Below, piece by piece: positions 43,792-52,095 of a stretch of 64,000 nt of DNA. Source of the DNA: Mobilicoccus massiliensis. Lineage in GTDB: Bacteria; Actinomycetota; Actinomycetes; Actinomycetales; Dermatophilaceae. Below the pieces are notes generated by a model. That model had not been told where the DNA came from. It made no database searches and worked only from the letters and a program-made list of their open reading frames with translations. Location: the NCBI RefSeq assembly GCF_000826525.2, contig NZ_LN651326.1, forward strand, positions 261,277 to 325,276, read 5' to 3'. A program made the translations under genes and the position numbers. Position 1 is the stretch's first letter. Each line of letters starts with the position of its first letter.

Positions 43792-45027
43792 TCAGGCGTG
43801 CCGGGAGTCGAAACGGCGGGTGATCGCCGCCGCGATGTCGAGGTAGGCCTCCCGCGTGCTGTTCTGCAGGCTCTCCCAGTCGAGCAGGGCTCCGTCGGCC
43901 ACGTGCGGGTCGGCCGGCGCGACGATGACGTCGCCCGCGCGGGAGAGAAAGTCGAGCACGGCGTCCTTGTCCACCGACCCGGAGACGATGTCCTTGGCGG
44001 TGAGCACGACGATGCACGTGCGCGCGAGGTGATCGAAGCCGTTGTCGGCGAGCCAGTCGATGGTCTCGGCGGCACGCTTGGCCCCGGTCACCGACCACGC
44101 GGCGGGGATGACGGCGGTGTCGGCGAACCGCAGCACTCCCTCCATGAGCGGATGGGTGACGCCGGTGCCGCAGTCGACCTGCACGAACGAGTAGTACCGC
44201 TGGACCACGCGCATGACCGCATCGAAGTCCTCGGCTCGCAGGGAGTCGCCGAGTGTCGGGTTGGGCTCGCCGGGCAGCACGGTGAGCCGTTCGCGGGTGG
44301 CCGTGTACCGCGACAGCGCCTCGAGGCTGTCGATCTCGTCGATGTGGTGCGCGAGGGCCGCGATGCACGAGAGCTTGTCACCGACGAGACGCTCGGCGAG
44401 ATCACCGGCATCCGGGTTGGCGTCGACGGCGAATACCGGGTCGGGTCGCAGGGCGGCGAGCGCGAGCGAGGTGGCCGCCGTCGTCGACGTCTTGCTGATG
44501 CCGCCCTTGAGGCAGAAGAACGCCGTGACGTGCTTGCCTCGCAACTGGGTGGCGATCTGCTGCTCGCGATCGCGCACGCGCTGCTCACGGTCGCTGATGC
44601 CGGGGTTCCAGCGTCCGCCGGTGGCGCGGAAGGCGAGTGCCTGCCAGCCCGAACGCGGCCGCGGCGTGGCCGGGCGGACCATCGGGGCGGCGGATTCCGG
44701 ACGCGAACGCTTCGATGTCGCCGGTTCGAGAGTCGGTCGGGCACGAGACGCCCGCAGGTCACCGCTCGGCGGTGGCCCCTCGGTGCGCGGCCCGGTCCCG
44801 ACGGACGGCTGGGCCTGCGCCGTCTGTGCGGCCTCAGCGGTCTGCTCGACGTCGGCCGGTGCCTGCGGCCGGGCCGAGGACGACGATGCCTCGCCTGCTG
44901 CGTACACGACGGGCTCCTCACGGCGCCAGGGTCGTTCGGGCGCCGGGTACCGCGTGGCGTCGGGTGCGGGCCGCGGGTTGGCGGGCTTGGCGGTGGTGAA
45001 CGGTCGGGATGGTCCTGCGGGTGTCAT
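43792..45027 (-). CDS. ParA/MinD-like ATPase with long Pro-rich N-terminus
   Basis: A 411-residue protein. Residues 1-150 are Pro/Ala/Arg-rich and disordered. The ATPase domain (about 165-405) has the deviant Walker A CLKGGISKTST with Lys174 and Lys179, switch I VFAVDANPDAGDLAERL, and switch II FVQVDCGTGVTHPLMEGVLR. Proteins of this layout resemble EspI-like ATPases of actinobacterial type VII secretion loci and also plasmid-partition ATPases. No ESX core gene or ParB is in the window. The start at 45027 follows AAGGAGACGCCG. It lies 32 bases after the WhiB gene on the same strand, probably co-transcribed. Confidence 0.85.
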   Translation of the reverse strand: MTPAGPSRPFTTAKPANPRPAPDATRYPAPERPWRREEPVVYAAGEASSSSARPQAPADVEQTAEAAQTAQAQPSVGTGPRTEGPPPSGDLRASRARPTLEPATSKRSRPESAAPMVRPATPRPRSGWQALAFRATGGRWNPGISDREQRVRDREQQIATQLRGKHVTAFFCLKGGISKTSTTAATSLALAALRPDPVFAVDANPDAGDLAERLVGDKLSCIAALAHHIDEIDSLEALSRYTATRERLTVLPGEPNPTLGDSLRAEDFDAVMRVVQRYYSFVQVDCGTGVTHPLMEGVLRFADTAVIPAAWSVTGAKRAAETIDWLADNGFDHLARTCIVVLTAKDIVSGSVDKDAVLDFLSRAGDVIVAPADPHVADGALLDWESLQNSTREAYLDIAAAITRRFDSRHA

Positions 45028-45059
45028 CGGCGTCTCCTTGGTGTGACGAGGCGGGCGGT

Positions 45060-45554
45060 TCACGAGGCGCGGGCGCGCTCACGTCGGCGGGCGGCGGCGT
45101 TGTGACCGCGGCACTCGTCGCACCGGCAGCCGCGGCGGTAGCGCGAGAGACTGCCCTCACCGCGCGGGTGGCGTGGGCGTCGTTCGGTCTCGATGCCGAT
45201 GTCGGCGACCCGGGTGCCGAGGTCGGCGGTGCGGGTGTTGACGAGCTCGGGGAACAGGCTGCGGCGCTGCGCCGTGGTGGTGGAGGCGCGGTATCCGACG
45301 TCGTTCATGCGGATGGCCTCGCGCAGGCACGAGGACCATACGGGGCAGGACTCGCAGATGGCCATGAGCGTGCGCGGAACGGTGTCGGCCTCGATCTCGG
45401 GGGTCCACGCGGTGGCAGGGATACCGAGGGCTCGGGCGGACGCGCAGGCGGCCTCGCCGTCGGCGCTCGTCGCGTCTGCCGCCTCGATGCGGGCCACGAT
45501 CTCGGGGCTGACGAAGGGGTGACGCCGGTGTGGTCGTTGGGTCGTGAAGGTCAC
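45060..45554 (-). CDS. WhiB-family iron-sulfur regulator with C-terminal Cys-rich tail
   Basis: A 164-residue WhiB-like protein. The cluster cysteines are C37, C67, C70 and C76, an exact C-x29-C-x2-C-x5-C pattern that binds a 4Fe-4S cluster. The usual GVWGG turn after the last cysteine is not present; the sequence reads MNDVGYRASTTTAQRRSLFP. A C-terminal basic tail contains YRRGCRCDECRGHNAAARRR (C143, C145, C148), a motif found in phage and small zinc-binding actinobacterial proteins. The start is GTG 45554 behind CAGGAG. It lies upstream of, and probably co-regulated with, the ParA-like gene. The 20-base motif at 45656 lies about 100 bases upstream. Confidence 0.87.
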   Translation of the reverse strand: MTFTTQRPHRRHPFVSPEIVARIEAADATSADGEAACASARALGIPATAWTPEIEADTVPRTLMAICESCPVWSSCLREAIRMNDVGYRASTTTAQRRSLFPELVNTRTADLGTRVADIGIETERRPRHPRGEGSLSRYRRGCRCDECRGHNAAARRRERARAS

Positions 45555-45960
45555 GACGACTCCTGGTCGGGGGGAGGGGAACGACCGGAGTCTCACCGCG
45601 TTGCGCTGCTCATGTCAAGTAAAAAAGGTCATCCACCTGCGCTGATGCTCAACTCTTGAACAACCGTCCTGGACGATCGCAGCACCCGGGCCCCGCGTCG
45701 AGCTCGTCAATCCGATTGCCCCGGGCGGCGGCTGGGGCCCCGAGCACGGGCGAGGCCTACTCGAGACCGAGTGCGGCGTTCGCCGAAAATTCATTCCGAG
45801 CGGACCCACATGCCTGCGGCCCTGCAGCTGCGCCGGCGGCAGGGTGCGGCCATGTCACGGGGGGTGCGCACGCCCTCCACATGCGGCACCCACAGCCGTC
45901 CGCCCCGACCGGCGACCTCGTTAGGCTGAGCCGCAGTGACGGTCCGGGGAAGAGGTGGGG
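45555..45960. other. 406-base divergent gap
   Basis: Separates WhiB from the AlpA/MerR-like gene. The WhiB-proximal 120 bases are AT-richer: on the minus strand they hold CTTTTTACTTGACATGAGC, which could include a -35 TTGACA, and the 20-base motif. The rest has no gene-like frame. Confidence 0.5.
45656..45675. promoter_or_regulatory. 20-base motif, copy 2, upstream of WhiB
   Basis: TTGAACAACCGTCCTGGACG, 18 of 20 positions shared with 30056-30075. Here it sits about 100 bases upstream of the WhiB start, beside an AT-rich promoter-like patch. Candidate binding site for an unknown regulator. Confidence 0.5.
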
Positions 45961-46530
45961 ATGACGACCGAGGAGCGACGCGCCGCCCCACTCGCGCGCC
46001 TCGCCCGACAGGGGGGTGCCACCCGGCCGGTCGACGGGGCTATGGGCTCGGGCGCCTCGACAGGACCGGTCGATTCACCGCCCGCCCCGACCCCCGCCCC
46101 CGACGCGCCGCCGGCGGGGTACATGACCGCCGAGATGATCGCCGAGGAGCTCGCCCGCATCACCGGCAAGTCCTCGGTTCGCGCCTCGACCATCCGCGGC
46201 ATGGCGAGCCGCGATCAGATGCCCGCCCCGACCGACCTCAAGTGGGGGCGTCGCACCCTCTGGGATGCCGCCCAGATCGCGCTCTGGCTGCAGCGACGCG
46301 AGGCCAAGCACGTCTCCGAGCCCACGGTCCGTCAGATCCAGCGTCGCCTCACCGAGCTCGACGACCACGCTCGCCGCACCGGCAACGACGCCTGTCTCAA
46401 GGAGGGAGTCCGCGACGCCCACCAGCGCGGCCTGTCCTACCAGCAGATCGCCGACGCCATCCGGGTGAAGAACGGCGACCACCACCCCACCCGCGAGGCC
46501 GTCCGCACCCGTTTTCGCCGGTACCTCTAG
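45961..46530 (+). CDS. AlpA/MerR-like DNA-binding protein
   Basis: A 189-residue protein. After a Pro/Ala-rich start of about 50 residues there is a winged-helix-like DNA-binding segment: MTAEMIAEELARITGKSSVR, ASTIRGMASRDQMPAPTDLK, WGRRTLWDAAQIALWLQRR. This resembles excisionase/MerR-type helices that read a template before a wing. The C-terminal part holds a second possible helical DNA contact (GLSYQQIADAIRVKNGDHHP, TREAVRTRFRRYL). The ATG follows GGAAGAGGTGGGG. It is divergent from WhiB. Its place at the head of the plus-strand genes suggests it regulates the giant protein gene or is part of the same locus. Confidence 0.72.
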   Translation: MTTEERRAAPLARLARQGGATRPVDGAMGSGASTGPVDSPPAPTPAPDAPPAGYMTAEMIAEELARITGKSSVRASTIRGMASRDQMPAPTDLKWGRRTLWDAAQIALWLQRREAKHVSEPTVRQIQRRLTELDDHARRTGNDACLKEGVRDAHQRGLSYQQIADAIRVKNGDHHPTREAVRTRFRRYL

Positions 46531-46755
46531 GGCCGAGGGAGGTCGAGCACCCTCCCGGCCAGGCGGGAGGCGGATCCGGCACAAGCGTCGCCGTCTCGCA
46601 TATTGAGATCGGTTCTGTCGGAATCACCCTGCCTGCGCCGTGATCACAGGCGACCTCCAACAGCGACCCACAAGCGTCCACGCGCTCCCTACGGTCTCGA
46701 CGTCCGCACCTTCTGCGTACGTTCTGCCGACCTTCTGCCTGTACGGAGGACCTTC
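46531..46755. promoter_or_regulatory. Putative promoter region of the giant secreted protein gene
   Basis: Contains a locally AT-richer patch (GCATATTGAGATCGGTTCTG) and near its 3' end three imperfect repeats of (A)CCTTCTGC/GTTCTGCC just before the GTACGGAGGACC ribosome site. No clear sigma-factor consensus. Confidence 0.35.
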
Positions 46756-49700
46756 GTGGCCCATCGCACGACCACCGGACGCCGACTCGGCGTCGTCGCT
46801 GCTCGCACCGTGGGCACGTCGATCGCCCTCCTCGCCGCGACCGCGGCCACGGCACACGCGGTGGAGGGCGACGAGGTGCCACGGGACACCCCGGACGGAG
46901 TCGCCGCCGAGGCCGCGGCCGACGTCCCCGGCACCGACGGGCAGGCCGAGGGCACACCGGCGGAATCCTCGACCGAGCAGCCCACCGACCACCCCGGATC
47001 CGACGGAGCGAACCACGTCGACGAGGCCCCCGGCACCGACTCCCAACCCCCGCATGAGGAACCCGGGCACGACGACGCACCCGAGTCGCGACACGACGAA
47101 CCGGACGCGACCGAGGTGGCTCACGAGGAGACGAGCGGCGGGGCGGGCGACCACCGAGAGGTGGCTCACGAGGACGCCCGCCAGGAGGCTGCTCGCGAGG
47201 AGGCCCACCGGCAGGAGTCGAGCGGCGGCGAGTCCGGGCGCGAGGACGAGACTGAGACGCCGGAGACGACACCACCAATCGAGGCTCCGAACCGCGAGAC
47301 GGACGAGTCGCCGGGCGACACGCCGGTGGAGAACGATTCGCAGCCGAGTGAGGCGCAGGCGAGAACACCGCAATCGAACGAGGCGCCGGGGAACGAGCCG
47401 CGGTCCAACCAGTCGCCTGACGCGGTCGGCCAGGACCGCCCCTCCCACGAGGATTCAGCGGGCGCAGAACCTCGGCAGGAGCGTTCCGCACAAGGCTCTT
47501 CGAGTGAGGGGCCTGGTGCCGGCGACGGTGAGCGCGCCCCGGAGCACCCGCAGGCCACCGAGCACCTCGACGAACGACCTGGGGAGCCTTCCGGCCTGGC
47601 GACAGCCCCCGCCGCAGCGGTGAGCGACCCGTCGAGCACGGGCAAGACGACCGCAGGCGTTTCGTCGGTCGAAACGCCCACGGTGGCCCCGCAGCTCCCT
47701 GCCGACGCGGGCACCTCACCTGGGCCCAGCGCGATGGTCGAGGTTGCGGAGGCCTCGGGCGACGTGGCCGTCGAAGCTCGGCAGCCCGGCGAACTACCGC
47801 TGTCGACGCCTTCATCGTCCGCGTCACCCGTGACCTCGCCCGAACCGACGGCCGACTCGAGCCTCTCGGCCGTCGCGACGGATCAACCGAGCGGCCCCGT
47901 CGCGCTTCCCGCCTCACCGACGGCCGACACAGGTCCGGGTATCGGCCGATCGAATCTCGCCGCAGTGGGCCAGGGCTTCGTCGAGCCCACGAGGCCGCGA
48001 TCCCTCTCTGCGCCCGCCGGAATCGACGGTCGTCTGCCGATCGAGGCGACGACCGAGGCGACGAGGGAGGCCGGTACGGGGACTCTGCCCTCGAACCCGG
48101 AGCCGACGTCGACGACCGGCCCGCGCCAGGGCGGGACTGACGTCGCTGAACAGCCGTCGCGAACCCGCGACGCCTCCGGGCCACACGCCCTACCCGAGAC
48201 GCCGCCGTGGTGGACCGCGTTGTTCCGCCCGGACTCCGAGGCCGCGATGCCCGAGCATCGCACCCACCGCGCGGAGGCGGATCGACCGCGGACACCGAAG
48301 CCGCCTCTCGCGTCGCGCCCTGAGGGTCGGCAAGACCCGGGGCCGTCACAGGACCGCGCGGGCGAGCGCCCGATCGTCCGCACGGGCGGGAAGAACTCCG
48401 CAGGTGCGGCGGTCCCCCGTCGCGCTCCGCGCGCCACCCCGGAATCAACCGTGGCCGCTCTGGCAGAGCTCGTCAGGCGGTCGACGGTCCCCGATGTCGA
48501 TCGCGACGAGGACGACGACCGCACTCCGGGCGGGCGTGCACGACCTGCACCCGTGCGACCGAAGGTCGACCGAGGGGCCACTCGCGAGACGGTGACGCGC
48601 GTGACGATCGACCGGAGGTTCCTCGCACGCACGATGACGAGGCCGGTGACGCCCGCACGGCCGACCTCGGACCGTGCGGGGACCCCGTCTCCATCACGCG
48701 CTCAACCGCCACCAGGCCGGCTGCCGCTGCCTACGGCTCGCAGGATTCTCACATCGGCCCCGCCGGAACTCGTGCGCGATCGACCCACCCTGCGTCCCGG
48801 TCGAGAAGCGGGCTCGCCCGCCAGGGCAACGTCGGACGCGACCATTCGGGAGCGCGCGCCGCAGGTGCCGGAACGATTCGAGACCTCACTCCCTGCCGAC
48901 CCGCGCACCACGGCACCGCGACGCGACGCCCAGACACCGTCGACATCCGGCACGCCGACCGCACCGGCGGCAACGCCCGCTCCCCCCTCGCCGGCCGTCC
49001 CGAGCCGACGCGCGCACCCGGGCGGTCCGTCGCAGGGCGCGCCCGAGCCGCCGTCACCCGGCGTCACGCCGGCACGACGAATCCCCGGGCTCACGCGACC
49101 AGCGGCACCACGTTCGTCGCCCTCGTCGTCCTCGCCGAGCCGCGACGACGAGGTGGCCGGGCTCGTCCCGGCGCCGCTGCCGCCGCGCACGTACACCCCG
49201 GTGCCGTCGATCGGGGCCACCGAGGACGCGCACCGGGGCCCGCGCACGAGCCGGCCCTCGCACGCAGCTGCACCCAAGAGCCGCGACTGGCCGAGCGGCG
49301 TCGTGCGCGACGGCAGCGACGCCGAACGGGAGCGCGGGCGCCCCGCCGACGTGCTCGTCGTTGCCGTCGATGGGCGTTCGTGGACGACGATCACCGCTGC
49401 ATCGGGCCTGGAGGACGTGCGGGGCACGTCGGCCAAGGTCGTCCTCGACACCCCGCTGCTGCCGGCGAGCGGTGCGACGCTCCAGGCGTGCGCGAGCGGT
49501 GACTACCGGGCTCACTGGCTCGCCTTCGCCGCGCGTCTGGACGGGTTGAAGACTGCACCGATCGTCGACCTCGGCGCCGCGATGAACCGCGAAGGCGCGC
49601 CGTGGAGCGGTGACCCCGGGGCGTATGCCCGGTGCTGGTCGGAGGTCGCTCGCACGGTCAAGAAGGCCGCACCGAACGTCGCGTTCCAATGGACGCCGAC

Positions 49701-50067
49701 GCTGGGCTCTCAGCCCGGCATGCCCGGCGTCACGGTGCTCGCGGCGTGGCCCGAGCGGAGCCTCGTCGACGTCGTCGGCGTGGACGCGATCGCCGACGGG
49801 CGCCCGTGGTCGGAGCAGGTCAACGGCGCCTACGGCCTCAACTACTGGGCCGCCTTCGCCGATCGGCGCGGTCGCCGCATCGCCGTGGCACGTTGGGGTG
49901 TTCGTGCCGGGGTCTCCGACGCTCGCACGGTCAACCCGGCCTACATCCACAACATGCACGACTGGGTCGCGCGGGTCGCGGCCAAGCAGGCTCTCGCCTA
50001 CGAGGCGTACAGCGAGCCCGCCGACGCGCCGAAGAGGGTCACCGACGCCTACCGCGATCTCTTCTGA
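46756..50067 (+). CDS. Giant secreted disordered protein with degenerate GH26-like domain
   Basis: A 1,103-residue exported protein. The start is GTG 46756 after GTACGGAGGACCTTC, followed by a basic, hydrophobic signal peptide (RRLGVVAARTVGTSIALLAA) ending near HAVEGDE. Residues about 40-860 are Glu/Asp/Pro/Ser/Thr/Gly-rich and low complexity: an acidic first half, then a basic Pro/Arg half. Residues about 860-1103 are a GH26-like barrel related to the proteins at 24913 and 38136 (SLVDVVGVDAIADGRPW aligns with YPGDDVVDLIGCDTYDW). Both catalytic glutamates are replaced: the acid/base site reads VDLGAAMNREG and the nucleophile site reads IAVARWGVRAG. It is therefore a likely binding or scaffold module, not an enzyme. 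Confidence 0.8.
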   Translation: MAHRTTTGRRLGVVAARTVGTSIALLAATAATAHAVEGDEVPRDTPDGVAAEAAADVPGTDGQAEGTPAESSTEQPTDHPGSDGANHVDEAPGTDSQPPHEEPGHDDAPESRHDEPDATEVAHEETSGGAGDHREVAHEDARQEAAREEAHRQESSGGESGREDETETPETTPPIEAPNRETDESPGDTPVENDSQPSEAQARTPQSNEAPGNEPRSNQSPDAVGQDRPSHEDSAGAEPRQERSAQGSSSEGPGAGDGERAPEHPQATEHLDERPGEPSGLATAPAAAVSDPSSTGKTTAGVSSVETPTVAPQLPADAGTSPGPSAMVEVAEASGDVAVEARQPGELPLSTPSSSASPVTSPEPTADSSLSAVATDQPSGPVALPASPTADTGPGIGRSNLAAVGQGFVEPTRPRSLSAPAGIDGRLPIEATTEATREAGTGTLPSNPEPTSTTGPRQGGTDVAEQPSRTRDASGPHALPETPPWWTALFRPDSEAAMPEHRTHRAEADRPRTPKPPLASRPEGRQDPGPSQDRAGERPIVRTGGKNSAGAAVPRRAPRATPESTVAALAELVRRSTVPDVDRDEDDDRTPGGRARPAPVRPKVDRGATRETVTRVTIDRRFLARTMTRPVTPARPTSDRAGTPSPSRAQPPPGRLPLPTARRILTSAPPELVRDRPTLRPGREAGSPARATSDATIRERAPQVPERFETSLPADPRTTAPRRDAQTPSTSGTPTAPAATPAPPSPAVPSRRAHPGGPSQGAPEPPSPGVTPARRIPGLTRPAAPRSSPSSSSPSRDDEVAGLVPAPLPPRTYTPVPSIGATEDAHRGPRTSRPSHAAAPKSRDWPSGVVRDGSDAERERGRPADVLVVAVDGRSWTTITAASGLEDVRGTSAKVVLDTPLLPASGATLQACASGDYRAHWLAFAARLDGLKTAPIVDLGAAMNREGAPWSGDPGAYARCWSEVARTVKKAAPNVAFQWTPTLGSQPGMPGVTVLAAWPERSLVDVVGVDAIADGRPWSEQVNGAYGLNYWAAFADRRGRRIAVARWGVRAGVSDARTVNPAYIHNMHDWVARVAAKQALAYEAYSEPADAPKRVTDAYRDLF

Positions 50068-50068
50068 C

Positions 50069-50690
50069 ATGACCGTCGTCGTCCGCATCGAGGAGAGCGA
50101 CGGGGACGAGGCGGCCTTCGTCGACGGCCGCCCGGTGCATTCCCGGCCCGGGGAGACGGCACGCGAGGCGGCGCTGCGCACCGTGTTCGACGACACCTGC
50201 GAGCCTCGTGACGTCGACATCCACACTCCGGCCGGTGTCGTCCTCCACGTACGCGCCCACCCGGGCGGGCGGCTCGACATCCTCGGACAGAGCACGGCGC
50301 CGACCGGAACGGACGCCGTTGCGACGCACGACGATCGCTTCGTGCCGCCGCCCGAGACGACCGCGCCCGCCCTCGAGAAATCCCCGGTGTCGTCCGCGGG
50401 CCCACGGCGAGCTTCTCGACACGCCGTCGACGCGACGGTGACGTCATCGGCGGCGACGGCAGTGACGACGACGCTGCCGACGATCGGCGAGGCCATGGTC
50501 GCCGCCCAGACCGCGACACTCGACCTCGACGACTGGCCGGAGCGGGACCAGGCGTGGCCCGTGCCGGTCGAACCGGTCGACACGGCAACCGCCGGTGCGC
50601 CCGGCGAAGCGCGCGGGCACCCGCCGGCGGTGGCGCCTGCGACGCCTGGAGGATCGGCGGTCGCAGGCCGTCGGCGGCCCCTCGCCGACA
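50069..50690 (+). pseudogene. N-terminal part of a frameshifted gene
   Basis: A coding frame begins at ATG 50069, one base after the giant gene stop, as MTVVVRIEESDGDEAAFVDG. It keeps native codon use through DIHTPAGVVLHVRAHPGGRL and LDLDDWPERDQAWPVPVEPV. After about 50,640-50,690 its codon bias collapses, although no stop occurs until 51415. Sense continues one frame over in the beta-propeller ORF. The natural reading is a single gene broken by a one-base shift. Confidence 0.55.
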
Positions 50691-51995
50691 GGCTCCCCTC
50701 GAACAGGCGCCTCCACCCCGCCGGATCCGGCCGTCGCGACGGACCCGACCGAGCAGAGCCCTCCCGACGTCGAGTCGCCGGCCACGCGCCGCCGTGCCCA
50801 GCGCGGCACCGGATCCACCCGATCCGCCCGCACCATCCACTCCCGACGGGCCCACCGCATCGCCGTGGCAGCCCTCGCCGTCGCCACGGTCGTCGTGCTC
50901 GCACTCGGAGGTGTCGCCGTGTTCCGGGGTGCGAACGACACCGAACCCGTGCGGGTCACGGCCGGGGCGACCTTCCCGCACGAGCCACCCGACGGCTGGG
51001 CGCGCGAGGCACGGTGGGCCGGGCCCGCTCTGGAACCCGAGTCGCGCGTCGCGGTCGTCCCCGCGGCCGGGGGATCCGCGCCGAGCCCGGAGGCGGTCGT
51101 GTTCGTCACCGCCGAGCACACGCTGGTGGCGCTCGATCCCGCGACGGGTGCGACCCGATGGCAGGCCGCGCTACCCGAGGACAGCATCGGCGTCGGCCCC
51201 GCGATCACGCACCTCGCCGGGGAGAGGGCCGTCGCGCTGCAGGCAGGCCGGCGCGTCGTGGTGCGAGCGGCCTCCGACGGCCGCGCGCTCGTCGAGACAG
51301 AGGTGCCCGACGGCGCCGAACTCGTCGTCGCCGGAACGGCCCCCATGGTGCGACTCTCACCGACCTCGGCGGCGGTGCTCGACGCCTCCGGCCTCCGCAC
51401 GGTCGAGATCCCTGACGGCGCGACCGCGCTCGCCGGTCGAGCCGATGGGAGCATCCTCGCCGGTGGTCCGCGCGGCTGGTGGCATCTGCGACCCTCGACC
51501 GCACCCGCACCGCCGACGCCGTGGGAACAGGCGGGGGCCTCGTCCGAGCGGACCGCGACGCCGCCCGTGGTCGTGGGGGCACTCGGGTCGGCGGTGATCC
51601 TCGCCCACCCCGACCGCGAACGCCCGCACCTCGTCGTCCACCACGACGGCGCGGCCGTGCGCGCGAGTTTCCAGGGCGGCTACGAGCCGTCGCGGCACCC
51701 CGTCTGGGCACCCTCACCCTCGGGCACGTGGGGGATCCTCGGGCGGAGCCTCGTCGACGTGCGCGCCGGCCAGGTGAGCGATCTCGGAGACTGGCGCACC
51801 GTCCTCGTCGCCGAGGACCGGGCGTACGGTGTGGTGGACGGCGCACTGCTCCTCGTCGGCCCCGGCCGACCGCCCACCAGGGTGAGCGTGCGCACCGCCC
51901 TCGTGGAGGCCGTCTCCTCCGCCGGGGCGCTGGTTCGCGCCGAGACCGACGAAGGCCGGCGAATCTGGCTCTTGCACGCAACGCCCGGACGATGA
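50595..51995 (+). CDS. Membrane-anchored PQQ-like beta-propeller protein
   Basis: A frame of 466 residues from a GTG at 50595. Arg/Pro-rich residues precede one membrane helix (IAVAALAVATVVVLALGGVA, about 90-110), then an extracytoplasmic domain. Repeated strand pattern and motifs VAVVPAAGGSAPSPEAVVFV, LVALDPATGATRWQAALPED and LVDVRAGQVSDLGDWRTVLV suggest PQQ-type propeller blades. The start is not natural: its first codons overlap the end of the sense-coding region of the preceding frame, so this is probably the downstream part of a gene beginning at 50069. If translated alone it would lack the cytoplasmic N-terminal domain. Confidence 0.65.
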   Translation: MRPAKRAGTRRRWRLRRLEDRRSQAVGGPSPTGSPRTGASTPPDPAVATDPTEQSPPDVESPATRRRAQRGTGSTRSARTIHSRRAHRIAVAALAVATVVVLALGGVAVFRGANDTEPVRVTAGATFPHEPPDGWAREARWAGPALEPESRVAVVPAAGGSAPSPEAVVFVTAEHTLVALDPATGATRWQAALPEDSIGVGPAITHLAGERAVALQAGRRVVVRAASDGRALVETEVPDGAELVVAGTAPMVRLSPTSAAVLDASGLRTVEIPDGATALAGRADGSILAGGPRGWWHLRPSTAPAPPTPWEQAGASSERTATPPVVVGALGSAVILAHPDRERPHLVVHHDGAAVRASFQGGYEPSRHPVWAPSPSGTWGILGRSLVDVRAGQVSDLGDWRTVLVAEDRAYGVVDGALLLVGPGRPPTRVSVRTALVEAVSSAGALVRAETDEGRRIWLLHATPGR

Positions 51996-52095
51996 GCTGT
52001 CCCACCGTGGCGGGCAGGTGCCACTCTCATGATCAGCCATGTCAGGATGTCTCCGCTGTACGCGAGGAGACCTCCGGAACGAGGAGATGAAGTCG

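Noticed and set aside
43792..45027. Plasmid or chromosome partition locus
   Set aside because: No ParB gene and no parS-type TGTTTCACGTGAAACA site seen; the Pro-rich N-terminus fits other ParA-like groups better.
43048..45105. One long protein covering the TPR fragment and antisense of ParA
   Set aside because: Meaning stops at 43779; the rest is the complement of the ParA gene.
46603..46755. Upstream start for the giant protein gene
   Set aside because: It would add 51 residues before the signal peptide; the GTG at 46756 has a GGAGG ribosome site and makes a clean signal sequence.
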